Assembly (NCBI GenBank): GCA_003132905.1
Contig: PKZC01000391.1
Coordinates: 11,292-33,698, forward strand
Reading direction: 5' to 3'
Length of the DNA stretch: 22,407 nt
Source of the DNA: Bryobacterales bacterium
GTDB taxonomy: Bacteria > Acidobacteriota > Terriglobia > Bryobacterales > Bryobacteraceae
The notes beneath the pieces were generated by a model that had not been told where the DNA came from, made no database searches, and saw nothing but the letters and a program-made list of their open reading frames with translations. Below, piece after piece: positions 1-6,623 of the stretch (its first letter is position 1; each line of letters starts with the position of its first letter). Made by a program: the position numbers and the translations under genes.

Positions 1-866
1 GTGGAATGGAAAGCAGCCACCCGCCACGAGTTGTCGGATGCCACTTCGGTGGATTTGGCCCGCAAGTCTTCGAGCGCCGCATCACTGACACTCAACACCC
101 GGATATGTAGTTCAACAGGATGATCCCAGGCCACAGCACTGGACGGTCGCGAGGACCCCGGCTCGTCCGTTTCCAGTTTTCCATTGTTCGAAAACAGCGC
201 GGCCAGCGCCAGAGAATGCCGCGGTGTGGTTGCTTCGTCGAGAGGATTTCGAAGGCTGACCCGGATCCTGCTGCCTGCATCGGCCAGCGCCACCATATCG
301 GCGTCCTGGGCGCGTATGAGCACCGTCACTACGGATCCTGCGGCACGATTGCTGTTACCATCCGCACTCACTGCGAGAACCTGCACATTCTCAAGCACCG
401 TGCGAAGCTCGGTGGCGCCATTTCGCTCCGAGACCGCCTGCAAATCCACGCGAGATCCGGCCCGCAACAAGCTCAGCAGGCTTTCGGACTGAAAAACATG
501 CATCGAGACAGCGCGCATTCCGGTTGGCACCAGGCCACCAGGGCCGGTACTGTCCGCAGCCCGCGGCGCCACGCGCTCCTGTAGCAGCGGTTCGTTCGCC
601 TTCATGGCGGTCAAAAGCGTTGCGCCCGCAGCGTCCTCCGGCTTTGAGAACGCGCCTCCTAAAACGCCCTGCATTTCCGACACGCGCACGTCGTTCGGCT
701 GGATCACCGTGCCGCGGTCCAAGTCCCGCGCCGCCACCACCACGGCATGCCCTGGCAGGTCACTGGAAGACCGTAACTTGCCCGCGAACAACCCGTAGAA
801 CACGCCGGTGGAAATGATCGCCACGACAAATGCAATCCCCAACAATGGAACCATGTTTCTCTTCAT
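1..866 (-). CDS. cpaB: Flp pilus assembly protein CpaB/RcpC (partial, C-terminus off window)
   Basis: The first 288 codons are visible from an ATG at 866; no stop is reached before the left edge. A membrane anchor (about residues 6-28, VPLLGIAFVVAIISTG) is followed by a SAF-like segment (about 40-95, VVVAARDLDRGTVIQPNDV) and then the RcpC/CpaB domain (GMRAVSMHVF, SLLSLLRAGSRVDLQAVS, VLENVQVLAVS, VTVLIRAQDADMVALA). Known role of the family: a periplasmic partner of the secretin in Flp/Tad type IVc pilus assembly. A purine-rich stretch (GAGAGGGAGAGC) lies just upstream of the start; a second in-frame ATG is four codons in. The rest of the tad cluster would lie further left. Two PilZ proteins in the window are compatible with c-di-GMP-controlled surface behaviour, but no direct link is visible. 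Confidence 0.88.
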   Translation of the reverse strand, partial: MKRNMVPLLGIAFVVAIISTGVFYGLFAGKLRSSSDLPGHAVVVAARDLDRGTVIQPNDVRVSEMQGVLGGAFSKPEDAAGATLLTAMKANEPLLQERVAPRAADSTGPGGLVPTGMRAVSMHVFQSESLLSLLRAGSRVDLQAVSERNGATELRTVLENVQVLAVSADGNSNRAAGSVVTVLIRAQDADMVALADAGSRIRVSLRNPLDEATTPRHSLALAALFSNNGKLETDEPGSSRPSSAVAWDHPVELHIRVLSVSDAALEDLRAKSTEVASDNSWRVAAFHS

Positions 867-1115
867 CTGCTCTTTGCTCTCCCTCTCAAACCGCAGCTTC
901 GCCCTCAGCACAGCCCGGTAGGCGGATGCGCCTAACGGAGCACACCTGGGACTCCCTGCCAGATAAACGGCCGAGTTCGCACAAGAAAGTATCGAGTTTT
1001 GCCCTAAGGTTCTGGCCTTAATTGCCTTAGGCCGCTCTACCGCCTCAGGCAATGAGCGTGCAGCAACCAAGTTGCAACTGGAAACATCCAACTGTTAGGT
1101 AAGTGAAAGAAACAT
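867..1115. other. Divergent intergenic region cpaB / fecR-like
   Basis: 249 bp separate the divergent cpaB and FecR-protein starts, so promoters for both should lie here. I see no convincing -35/-10 pair. An inverted repeat is present: CCTAAGG at 1003-1009 and its complement CCTTAGG at 1025-1031, with a 15-bp spacer. It has no T-tract, so an operator or mRNA hairpin is more likely than a terminator. No ORF in it looks like a real gene. Confidence 0.4.
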
Positions 1116-2132
1116 ATGTTTAAACATTACAAATCGTTACTTGGGATCCTGGCCGCCGCGATTCTTGTGGTACTCCCGGCAGCCGCCGCCAGCAGCGCGA
1201 TCCCGGGAACGTTGAATTACGTGGAAGGACAAGTTGCTGTAGCTGGACAGACGGTCACATCGCACTCGGTCGGATCCGTTCAAGTGCAGCCGAACCAAGT
1301 GCTCGAAACAGGACAAGGCCGGGCGGAGATACTGCTGACCCCCGGTGTTTTTCTCAGGCTGGGCGACAACGCAGCCGTCCGCCTGATTTCGCCGGGCTTG
1401 GCAGATACGCGCGTTGAGGTTCTGCGAGGCCAGGCGTTCGTCGAAGTCGCCGAGTTGTTTAAGGACAACAACCTTTGGGTGGTGATGAATGGAGTGTCCA
1501 CGCGTTTGTGGGTGGTGATGAATGGAGTGTCCACGCGTTTGGCGAAGGAGGGCCTTTACGCCTTTAACGCCGACACCCGCAGGGTTCAGGTCTTTGACGG
1601 CGAGGCCATGGTGCAGCAAAACGACCAGACTATGGAATTGAAGAAAGGACGGGAACTTACGCTTGGAGGGCCCTGGAAAGCGGCCCATTTCGATCCGAAG
1701 TCGCCAGCCGCTCAAGGTCCGCTCTACGCCTGGAGCAATCTGCGTTCGGAATATGAAGCGGAAGCGAGCATGCAATCGGCCCGCAATGTCTTTGTGGGAG
1801 GGGGCGCTTATTGGGACGGACCGGGTTGGTATTGGAATCCGTATTGGGCCATGTATGGTTTCATCCCGGGCGATGGCATTTGGTACAGTCCGTTTGGCTG
1901 GCCGTTCTACTCGCCTTGGGTTGCCTATGGGTATGGATTTGGCTATGGTTTCCGTGGATACGGCCACGGCTTCATCGGCCGCGGTTTCACTGGGCACGGG
2001 CACGTGAGCGGTAACGCACTCGCTTCGGGCGGCAACTTTGGAGGTGCGGCGCGTGTAGGTGGGGGTGGTTTCGGCGGGCGCGGGTTCGCCGGTGGAATGC
2101 ACGGTGGATTCGGCGGCGGTGGACGACGCTAG
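1116..2132 (+). CDS. FecR-domain exported protein with aromatic/glycine-rich C-terminal tail
   Basis: 338 residues. A signal peptide or anchor (1-25, hydrophobic 8-24) leads into a FecR-type beta domain (about 33-165; GTLNYVEGQVAV, GRAEILLTPGVFLRLG, RVEVLRGQAFVEV, RRVQVFDGEAMV). In sigma/anti-sigma systems FecR senses iron-siderophore signals, but stand-alone exported FecR-domain proteins of this kind have no fixed role and no sigma factor or TonB receptor is adjacent. The tail changes character: 228-290 is rich in Trp/Tyr/Gly/Pro (GPGWYWNPYW, GYGFGYGFRGYGHGF) and 290-338 is almost pure Gly/Arg/Phe. Residues 120-130 and 131-141 are an exact 11-residue duplication (LWVVMNGVSTR twice) inside the FecR domain. 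The ATG has only a weak purine run (GTGAAAGAA) before it. Long antisense reading frames over this gene are GC-driven shadows. Confidence 0.85.
   Translation: MFKHYKSLLGILAAAILVVLPAAAASSAIPGTLNYVEGQVAVAGQTVTSHSVGSVQVQPNQVLETGQGRAEILLTPGVFLRLGDNAAVRLISPGLADTRVEVLRGQAFVEVAELFKDNNLWVVMNGVSTRLWVVMNGVSTRLAKEGLYAFNADTRRVQVFDGEAMVQQNDQTMELKKGRELTLGGPWKAAHFDPKSPAAQGPLYAWSNLRSEYEAEASMQSARNVFVGGGAYWDGPGWYWNPYWAMYGFIPGDGIWYSPFGWPFYSPWVAYGYGFGYGFRGYGHGFIGRGFTGHGHVSGNALASGGNFGGAARVGGGGFGGRGFAGGMHGGFGGGGRR
1476..1541 (+). repeat. Perfect 33-bp in-frame tandem duplication
   Basis: 1476-1508 and 1509-1541 are identical over 33 bp (unit begins TGGGTGGTGATGAATGG and ends GTCCACGCGTTTG). It adds 11 residues to the FecR domain without breaking the frame. 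The bases just outside differ (1475 T against 1508 G), so the unit is exactly two copies. Perfect identity suggests a recent slippage event, or an assembly artefact. Confidence 0.97.
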
Positions 2133-2167
2133 CTGCTAAGTGCCGCTGTTAATCGAAAGACGAAGGC

Positions 2168-2782
2168 TCAGTATTGCCGCACGAAGGTGTCAACGCCTTC
2201 GGCCTCAAGCTGGGCCTTTCTTTCGTTTAGGGCGTCGCGGTTATCGAAGGGGCCGATCAAAACGCGTAATAATTCCGGCCTTGGCCCTGGGGCAACATGC
2301 GGATCCAGCTTTTCACCGCGCAGGCGAGCCAGCAATCGCTGCGTCGCTTTCGGGTTCAATGCGCCCACCTGGATGTACAGCTCTCCTCTGCGTGGCGAGA
2401 TGGTGGGGATGCCATAGTCCCCGGTAACACCATAGTCCCCCGCAACGCTGGAAGGTAGCTGGGGGCCGACGAATTCAGGCGCGGGCGGCGAGGGCTCAGG
2501 TTTTGTGGTTGCCGCCACGGGTGTCTCAACAGGCGGGGCTGGCACCGGACGTGTTGGAGCAGGCACAGGCGTCGCTTGCTGAATTATTGCGGGCTTCGCA
2601 GGCGGATGCGTGAGCACGATTCGCCCTCTCAGGTAAAGCGCGGCGATCAGCAGACCCACGCCGAGCGTCGCAGGTATCCAGACCAGCGGAATTCGCTTCT
2701 TATGATCTTCCAGATCGGACACGTCACTAGCCGGCGATGAGGTGGCATCGTCGGGAATGGTGGAAGGCCTGATCGTGATCAT
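2168..2782 (-). CDS. SPOR-domain membrane protein
   Basis: 204 residues. A short acidic cytoplasmic N-terminus and a KKR stop-transfer (28-30) precede one transmembrane helix (about 31-51, IPLVWIPATLGVGLLIAALY). A long Pro/Ala-rich linker (60-110) ends in a SPOR domain (about 134-204; ELYIQVGALNPKATQRLLARL, LLRVLIGPFDNRDALNERKA). SPOR domains bind denuded peptidoglycan glycan strands and are typical of cell-division and envelope proteins such as FtsN or DedD, whose topology this matches. Its exact identity cannot be fixed from sequence. The start is supported by AGGAG about eight bases upstream. A six-residue near-repeat (GDYGVT/GDYGIP, 116-127) sits in the linker. It is convergent with the FecR gene. 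Confidence 0.85.
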   Translation of the reverse strand: MITIRPSTIPDDATSSPASDVSDLEDHKKRIPLVWIPATLGVGLLIAALYLRGRIVLTHPPAKPAIIQQATPVPAPTRPVPAPPVETPVAATTKPEPSPPAPEFVGPQLPSSVAGDYGVTGDYGIPTISPRRGELYIQVGALNPKATQRLLARLRGEKLDPHVAPGPRPELLRVLIGPFDNRDALNERKAQLEAEGVDTFVRQY

Positions 2783-2898
2783 TCGCGCGTCTCCTGAGGC
2801 GCCTCACCTTGTATATCGGCGAAAGCCAAAGAAACAGCAGAGCCATGCTAAAGACGTCGGTGCCAGCGGCCGAACTGTCCTGCTAGGAGCGTGAATTC

Positions 2899-3120
2899 GT
2901 GACTCGATCCGCTGTCGTATGTTCGATGCTGCTCTTCTTGGGTTTGATGGCCTATGCCCACGAAGAGGTAATCCATCACAATCCGCATCCAGCGGAATCG
3001 CGTAAGCCTCATGAGACTATCTCCCGGCAACCTCACGCTGCAACCCAACACAGCAAGCCCAATAAGCCGGTCCACGCGACGGGCTCGCACGCCAAAGGGC
3101 CGAAAGTGTCGAAGCACTAA
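2899..3120 (+). CDS. Small histidine-rich secreted protein
   Basis: 73 residues from a GTG start preceded by AGGAGC eight bases upstream. A clear signal peptide (MTRSAVVCSMLLFLGLMAYA, 1-20) leaves a mature chain of about 53 residues with 11 His plus many Pro, Lys and Ser (HEEVIHHNPHPAE, QPHAATQHSKPNKPVHA). There is no recognisable family. The His content would allow metal binding in the periplasm, which is inference from composition only. An overlapping antisense frame (2848-3117, minus) has no signal peptide or family signature and is less likely to be real. Confidence 0.55.
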   Translation: MTRSAVVCSMLLFLGLMAYAHEEVIHHNPHPAESRKPHETISRQPHAATQHSKPNKPVHATGSHAKGPKVSKH

Positions 3121-3277
3121 CTACGCCGGGGCATTAGCTAAGCCGGGTCGAGGCTAGTACCAGGGAGTAAGAATGCTGGTCAGGGCCGCAGACGAGTACT
3201 CGGGTCCATTCTTTCCAAGAACGCGCCGAACACTCCATTACATTCCTGTGTGATTGCTCCCATACTCAGGCAGCGGC

Positions 3278-4096
3278 ATGAATCCCAGGAGACATCTGCG
3301 CGGACTTTTCAGGTATCTCTTCAGGTACCTATGGCCCGACCCTTTGCTATTCTCTCCTCGCTATGCGGCGCGAAAACACATCGCGGTCATTGCAGCTCTG
3401 CTGGGCGTGGCAGCAATTGCGGGCGCGGTTGTTTTAACGCCGTCGCATCGTAGCAAGCTGGGCGGCACGGAGCCGGATGTCTGGCAAAGCCTGCGCCAAC
3501 ATGTATCCACGCGCGCGCAAGTGGATCTGTTTGACGATTTCAGTGGAGGTTTAGATGCCTGGCAAAGCGGCCCAGGGCTAGCCAGCGCTTGGTCGTATGA
3601 CAAAAACGGATTCGTCAACCCCGGGAACCTATCGCTCTTTAAGCCGAGCATGCATTTGACGGATTACGACCTGGACGCCTTAGTGCAAATTGAGGCCAAG
3701 AGGCTGGGACTGGTGTTTCGCGCAGCATCGGCGCGCAGCTATCAAGTTGCGGAGCTCTTGGTCGAGGGCGCCGGCCCAATGCCATCGCTCGCGGTGGCCA
3801 GATATGCCATGATCGCGGGACGCCCTTTGCGAGCGGTTCGCACCCAGTATCCCAAACGCTTTCTGGCAGATACGCTCTACCGCGTCCATCTGGAAGTGCG
3901 CGGTGACCTGTTCTCCCTTTACATTCAGGGAAATCTAGTGGACTACTGGACGGACCCTCGATTCACTGCCGGTGGCGTGGGCATATTCTGTTCCCCGGGC
4001 GAACATGGGCGCGTGGCCTGGATCCGCGTCTCGCACAATACCGATTCCTTAGGGCGCATGTGCTCGCTAATGTCTTCGCTACTAAAAGCACCCTAG
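3278..4096 (+). CDS. Single-pass membrane protein with probable beta-sandwich ectodomain
   Basis: 272 residues from ATG 3278; a TTG eight codons earlier (3254) is also in frame, and neither has a strong ribosome-binding site. The N-terminus is basic (RRHLRGLFRYLFRYLW), followed by a transmembrane helix (about 33-53, KHIAVIAALLGVAAIAGAVVL) and an extracytoplasmic domain (about 80-255). Motifs DLFDDFSGGLDAWQSG, LGLVFRAASARSYQVAELLVE, YRVHLEVRGDLFSLYIQGNLVDYW and GGVGIFCSPGEHGRVAWIRV resemble the concanavalin-like DUF1080/LamG folds that bind carbohydrate. No catalytic residues can be assigned, so I call only the fold. FRYLFRYL reflects a 12-bp near-duplication at 3308-3331. Confidence 0.7.
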   Translation: MNPRRHLRGLFRYLFRYLWPDPLLFSPRYAARKHIAVIAALLGVAAIAGAVVLTPSHRSKLGGTEPDVWQSLRQHVSTRAQVDLFDDFSGGLDAWQSGPGLASAWSYDKNGFVNPGNLSLFKPSMHLTDYDLDALVQIEAKRLGLVFRAASARSYQVAELLVEGAGPMPSLAVARYAMIAGRPLRAVRTQYPKRFLADTLYRVHLEVRGDLFSLYIQGNLVDYWTDPRFTAGGVGIFCSPGEHGRVAWIRVSHNTDSLGRMCSLMSSLLKAP

Positions 4097-4171
4097 CGAC
4101 TTAGGTAAAAAGACCGGAGTGGGGGTGCGATCGGACTACAGTTGGCGGCACAGCGAGCCGATAGGGCTAAG

Positions 4172-4444
4172 ATGGGACCGTCAACCCTTCCCGACAGCTT
4201 CTATTTGTACCTCTGGCGATCACCAAATTCGCCGGGTACGCTCTATCTGGCCAAGGGCTTCCAAGCCGCCGAAGCTCTCTGCCGGGGTTTGGCCGAAGAT
4301 GGCTACATCGTCAAGGTGGTCCACATGGCCAGCGACACGGAGTTTGAATTATGCGACGGGAAGCTTCGTCCCACCAACTCCCCATCGGACGATTCCTCCG
4401 GCCAAGGCGGTTCCGGCCACGGTATGTCTCAGGCCTTCGCCTAG
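4172..4444 (+). CDS. Small hypothetical protein
   Basis: 90 residues from ATG 4172; an in-frame TTG at 4142 would add ten residues. Neither start has a good Shine-Dalgarno. The core (SFYLYLWRSPNSPGTLYLAKGFQAAEALCRGLAEDGYIVKVVHMASDTEFEL) has a plausible beta-alpha-beta pattern for a small cytoplasmic domain, and the C-terminus is Ser/Gly-rich and probably disordered. I do not recognise a family. It lies 75 bp after the preceding gene on the same strand and is convergent with the PilZ gene. Confidence 0.55.
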   Translation: MGPSTLPDSFYLYLWRSPNSPGTLYLAKGFQAAEALCRGLAEDGYIVKVVHMASDTEFELCDGKLRPTNSPSDDSSGQGGSGHGMSQAFA

Positions 4445-4466
4445 CGCAAGTCTTGGGACTTCCCGG

Positions 4467-4874
4467 TCACGACGAAGACTTCGCCACCAGCGACAAAGGT
4501 TCCACCTGGCTGCTTCCATAACTTGAGGAAACGCGCTCCGGCATCTGTGTGACGTTGGAGGGCCGTGCACGGGCCATGGTCCGGAACTGATAGCTTTCAA
4601 ACAGGATGGAGAGACCAATCCTGCTACAGCGTACCACCGTGCCCACGGTAATAAGCTGCAATGGCGTAACGCCATTGAGAAGACTAGGCCACTCAATGAA
4701 TAACTTCAGGCGCGTGCCTTCGGGAATGCTTTTGGTACACGAGATCAGCATTCCGCTGCTGCTCATGTTAACCGTCTGTCCAACTCCGGCTACCGGGCCG
4801 GCCGCTCCCAAAGTCTGGTAACGGACATTCAACTCAATCGGATATCTCGATTTCACCCGGCGTTCGTTGTACAT
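4467..4874 (-). CDS. PilZ-domain protein (first copy)
   Basis: 135 residues. The two c-di-GMP-binding elements of PilZ domains are present: RRVKSR (5-10, RxxxR) and NMSSSG (36-41, the D/NxSxxG motif), followed by the usual beta-barrel (TRLKLFIEWPSLL, VGTVVRC, GLSILFESYQFRTM). It is a single-domain protein, so a likely c-di-GMP effector acting through an unidentified partner. I prefer ATG 4874 because GAGGAG lies 13 bases upstream; a GTG at 4895 would add seven residues but has no binding site. It is a paralogue of the gene at 8077: both share the pattern RRxxxR-YPIE/FPIE ... VRYx ... VNMSS.G ... QYEFRT/SYQFRT. Confidence 0.85.
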   Translation of the reverse strand: MYNERRVKSRYPIELNVRYQTLGAAGPVAGVGQTVNMSSSGMLISCTKSIPEGTRLKLFIEWPSLLNGVTPLQLITVGTVVRCSRIGLSILFESYQFRTMARARPSNVTQMPERVSSSYGSSQVEPLSLVAKSSS

Positions 4875-4960
4875 ACTTTGCTGCCAACTCCTCACACCGC
4901 TTGACTACTGACTACCCCACCTTAGGTACGGAGCTAAGCAACTGAGGGACCAATTTAAAT

Positions 4961-5083
4961 TCAGCTCGTAAACGAAAGCAATCTCTCCGCAAATGCCTGG
5001 TAGGCCGAGGGATGCCGTGACGCGGATTTGGTAAGAATTTTCAACAACTCGCGAGGAGTGAGAACCATTTGCTTAGTACCCAT
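4961..5083 (-). CDS. Possible 40-residue small protein
   Basis: A 40-codon frame runs from ATG 5083 (alternative ATG 5068) to TGA at 4961. The product starts MGTKQMVLTPRELLKILTKS and ends PSAYQAFAERLLSFTS; it has a balanced composition and could form two short amphipathic helices, unlike typical chance frames. GAAAGG lies just upstream of the first ATG. It sits between ydcF and pilZ on the same strand, in the otherwise unexplained 4875-5189 stretch. No family is recognised; conservation would decide. Confidence 0.35.
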   Translation of the reverse strand: MGTKQMVLTPRELLKILTKSASRHPSAYQAFAERLLSFTS

Positions 5084-5189
5084 AGCCTTTCGGTTAGAGT
5101 GAAGCGGAGAATGAAATAGGGTAAAGGCCGGGTAGACAAGCGGTCCAACTTAACACAGCTGGTGAGTCAAACTATAGAGTTACAAAGGG

Positions 5190-5786
5190 TTAGACGGCAA
5201 TTCCGATTTTCCACAGCAGATAACCCACTGCTTGGCGCAAATCCTGCCAACGGGCTTGCCACTCTCCGGTTGGAATGGACGGCCGGGGAGACCCGTATAC
5301 CTTGAGGCCGCTCGATTCGAGCATTTTTTTTACGCGAAAGATGTGATAACCATCGCTGACGACGATCGCACTCCTCAAATTCATGCGGCGCATGATTTCA
5401 ACCACCGCTGCCACGCTTTGAGCGGTGCTTTCGCCCTCGCGTTCCACGACCACGGCTTCGGGAGGCACTCCGTGTTTGGTGAGGTACGCCCGGCCAACAG
5501 AGCCTTCGGTAAAAACCGGATCGCCGCCCGCGCCGCCAGTGGTGATCACGCGCGGCGCCAAGCCTTTCAGGTAGAGGATCAACGCGTGGTTGAGGCGGGC
5601 TTCGAGCACCGGCGAGGGGTGGCCGCGATACTCCGCCGCGCCCAGGACGATGATGGCATCGGCTGGCTGCGCTTCATCGATCTGCGATTCCTGCTGGATC
5701 TCACGGGACACGCGCGCGACATTCAGCGACAAGATAACCGCAGCCGCCACTAGCGCAATCGCTACTATCCATTTCATGATAGTCAT
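5190..5786 (-). CDS. YdcF/ElyC-like (DUF218) membrane-anchored protein
   Basis: 198 residues from ATG 5786 (alternative ATG 5777). An N-terminal anchor (5-22, KWIVAIALVAAAVILSLNVA) is followed by a DUF218 domain: ADAIIVLGAAEYRGHPSPVL (43-61), HALILYLKGLAPRVITTGG (67-85), the polar loop EGESTAQSV (117-125) and IVVSDGYHIFRVKKML (141-156). Family members such as E. coli YdcF, SanA and ElyC bind nucleotides or act in envelope maintenance; the substrate here is unknown. The reading frame stays open upstream to 6380, but that part lies antisense to the TrmH gene and is not family-like. No clear ribosome-binding site is seen. It is divergent from the methyltransferase with 45 bp between starts. Confidence 0.82.
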   Translation of the reverse strand: MTIMKWIVAIALVAAAVILSLNVARVSREIQQESQIDEAQPADAIIVLGAAEYRGHPSPVLEARLNHALILYLKGLAPRVITTGGAGGDPVFTEGSVGRAYLTKHGVPPEAVVVEREGESTAQSVAAVVEIMRRMNLRSAIVVSDGYHIFRVKKMLESSGLKVYGSPRPSIPTGEWQARWQDLRQAVGYLLWKIGIAV

Positions 5787-5831
5787 GATAGATTTGGCGG
5801 GCGGATCGGAAACGTCCTCACAGTTTACAGT

Positions 5832-6617
5832 ATGCCAACGCTGCTTAGCGCGCGAAATCCGCTGCTCAAGGAAGTTCGCAAGGCGATTGCCCGCGGCACC
5901 CTCACCGAAGACGGGCTGGCGGTGGCTGAGAGCTTTCATTTGCTCGAAGAAGCGTTGCGCAGCGACTGTGAGATTCCGGCGGTATTCGCCTCCGAATCGG
6001 TTCGGGCGGCGGTGGAGAGTCACGTCCGAGGGCTGAAAAAGACCCGCATCCACGTGCTTCCGGACGATGTGTTCCGCGGCATGTCGGCCACCGAATCCAG
6101 CCAGGGCGTGATGGCATTGGTCCGCCCGCCGCAGTGGAGCTTGGATCAACTCTTTCGCGGACATTCGCTCACCGTAGTGCTGGATGGATTGCAGGATCCG
6201 GGCAATGCCGGCGCGGTTCTGCGGGCAGCTGAAGCATTCGGCGCTACCGGAGTGGCGTTCCTCAAAGGTACGGTCAGCCCGTACAATCCGAAGTGCCTGC
6301 GAGCATCCGCCGGTTCCATCTTTCGCGTTCCGGTGGCGGCAGCGCTCGATCAACAGCTCTTTTTGGCGGCGGCCGAGCAACGCAAGATTGCGCTGTTTGC
6401 GCTGATGCCCAAAGGAACCACCGACGTCGGAGAAGTGGAATTGGGCCTGAAGTGCGCCATCATCGTCGGCAGTGAAGGACGAGGGGTGAGCGAGCGCCTG
6501 CGCGATAAGGCTACGGCGATCCGGATTCCGACGGTGGGCGTGGAATCGCTCAACGCGGCCCTGGCTGCCGGAATCGCGCTGTTTGTGGCACGCAAGCAGA
6601 GGATGGCCGCAGGTTAA
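5832..6617 (+). CDS. TrmH/SpoU-family RNA 2'-O-methyltransferase
   Basis: 261 residues. An N-terminal substrate-binding domain (SARNPLLKEVRKAIARG...VAESFHLLEEAL, about 1-100) precedes the SPOUT catalytic domain. All three knot motifs are present: motif 1 VVLDGLQDPGNAGAVLRAAEAFGA (from 115, with catalytic Arg131 and N125), motif 2 IIVGSEGRGVSE (210-221) and motif 3 IPTVGVESLNAALAAGIALF (from 232). ASAGSIFRVP (158-167) also matches the family. Known function: SAM-dependent ribose methylation of rRNA or tRNA guanosine or uridine. It is closer to the RlmB/TsnR-like rRNA group than to tRNA TrmH, but the target nucleotide cannot be read from the sequence. It is followed by rarA after six bases, so probably co-transcribed. 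Confidence 0.92.
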   Translation: MPTLLSARNPLLKEVRKAIARGTLTEDGLAVAESFHLLEEALRSDCEIPAVFASESVRAAVESHVRGLKKTRIHVLPDDVFRGMSATESSQGVMALVRPPQWSLDQLFRGHSLTVVLDGLQDPGNAGAVLRAAEAFGATGVAFLKGTVSPYNPKCLRASAGSIFRVPVAAALDQQLFLAAAEQRKIALFALMPKGTTDVGEVELGLKCAIIVGSEGRGVSERLRDKATAIRIPTVGVESLNAALAAGIALFVARKQRMAAG

Positions 6618-6623
6618 GGTTGT

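Noticed and set aside
92..280. 62-residue minus-strand frame, and 120-584 plus frame, at the left edge
   Set aside because: Both are out of frame with the CpaB reading frame, which runs open from 866 to the window edge with family motifs.
1013..1028. Possible sigma-54 promoter (TGGC...TTGC) upstream of the FecR gene
   Set aside because: The GG-to-GC spacing is two bases too short for a -24/-12 element.
1137..2102. 321-residue antisense frame over the FecR gene
   Set aside because: No family motifs or membrane pattern; it mirrors the GC-rich codon structure of the plus-strand gene, which has a signal peptide and FecR motifs.
5787..6380. Upstream extension of the ydcF reading frame to 396 residues
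   Set aside because: It lies antisense to a well-supported TrmH-family gene and its product is unlike the family; the YdcF-type anchor begins at ATG 5786.
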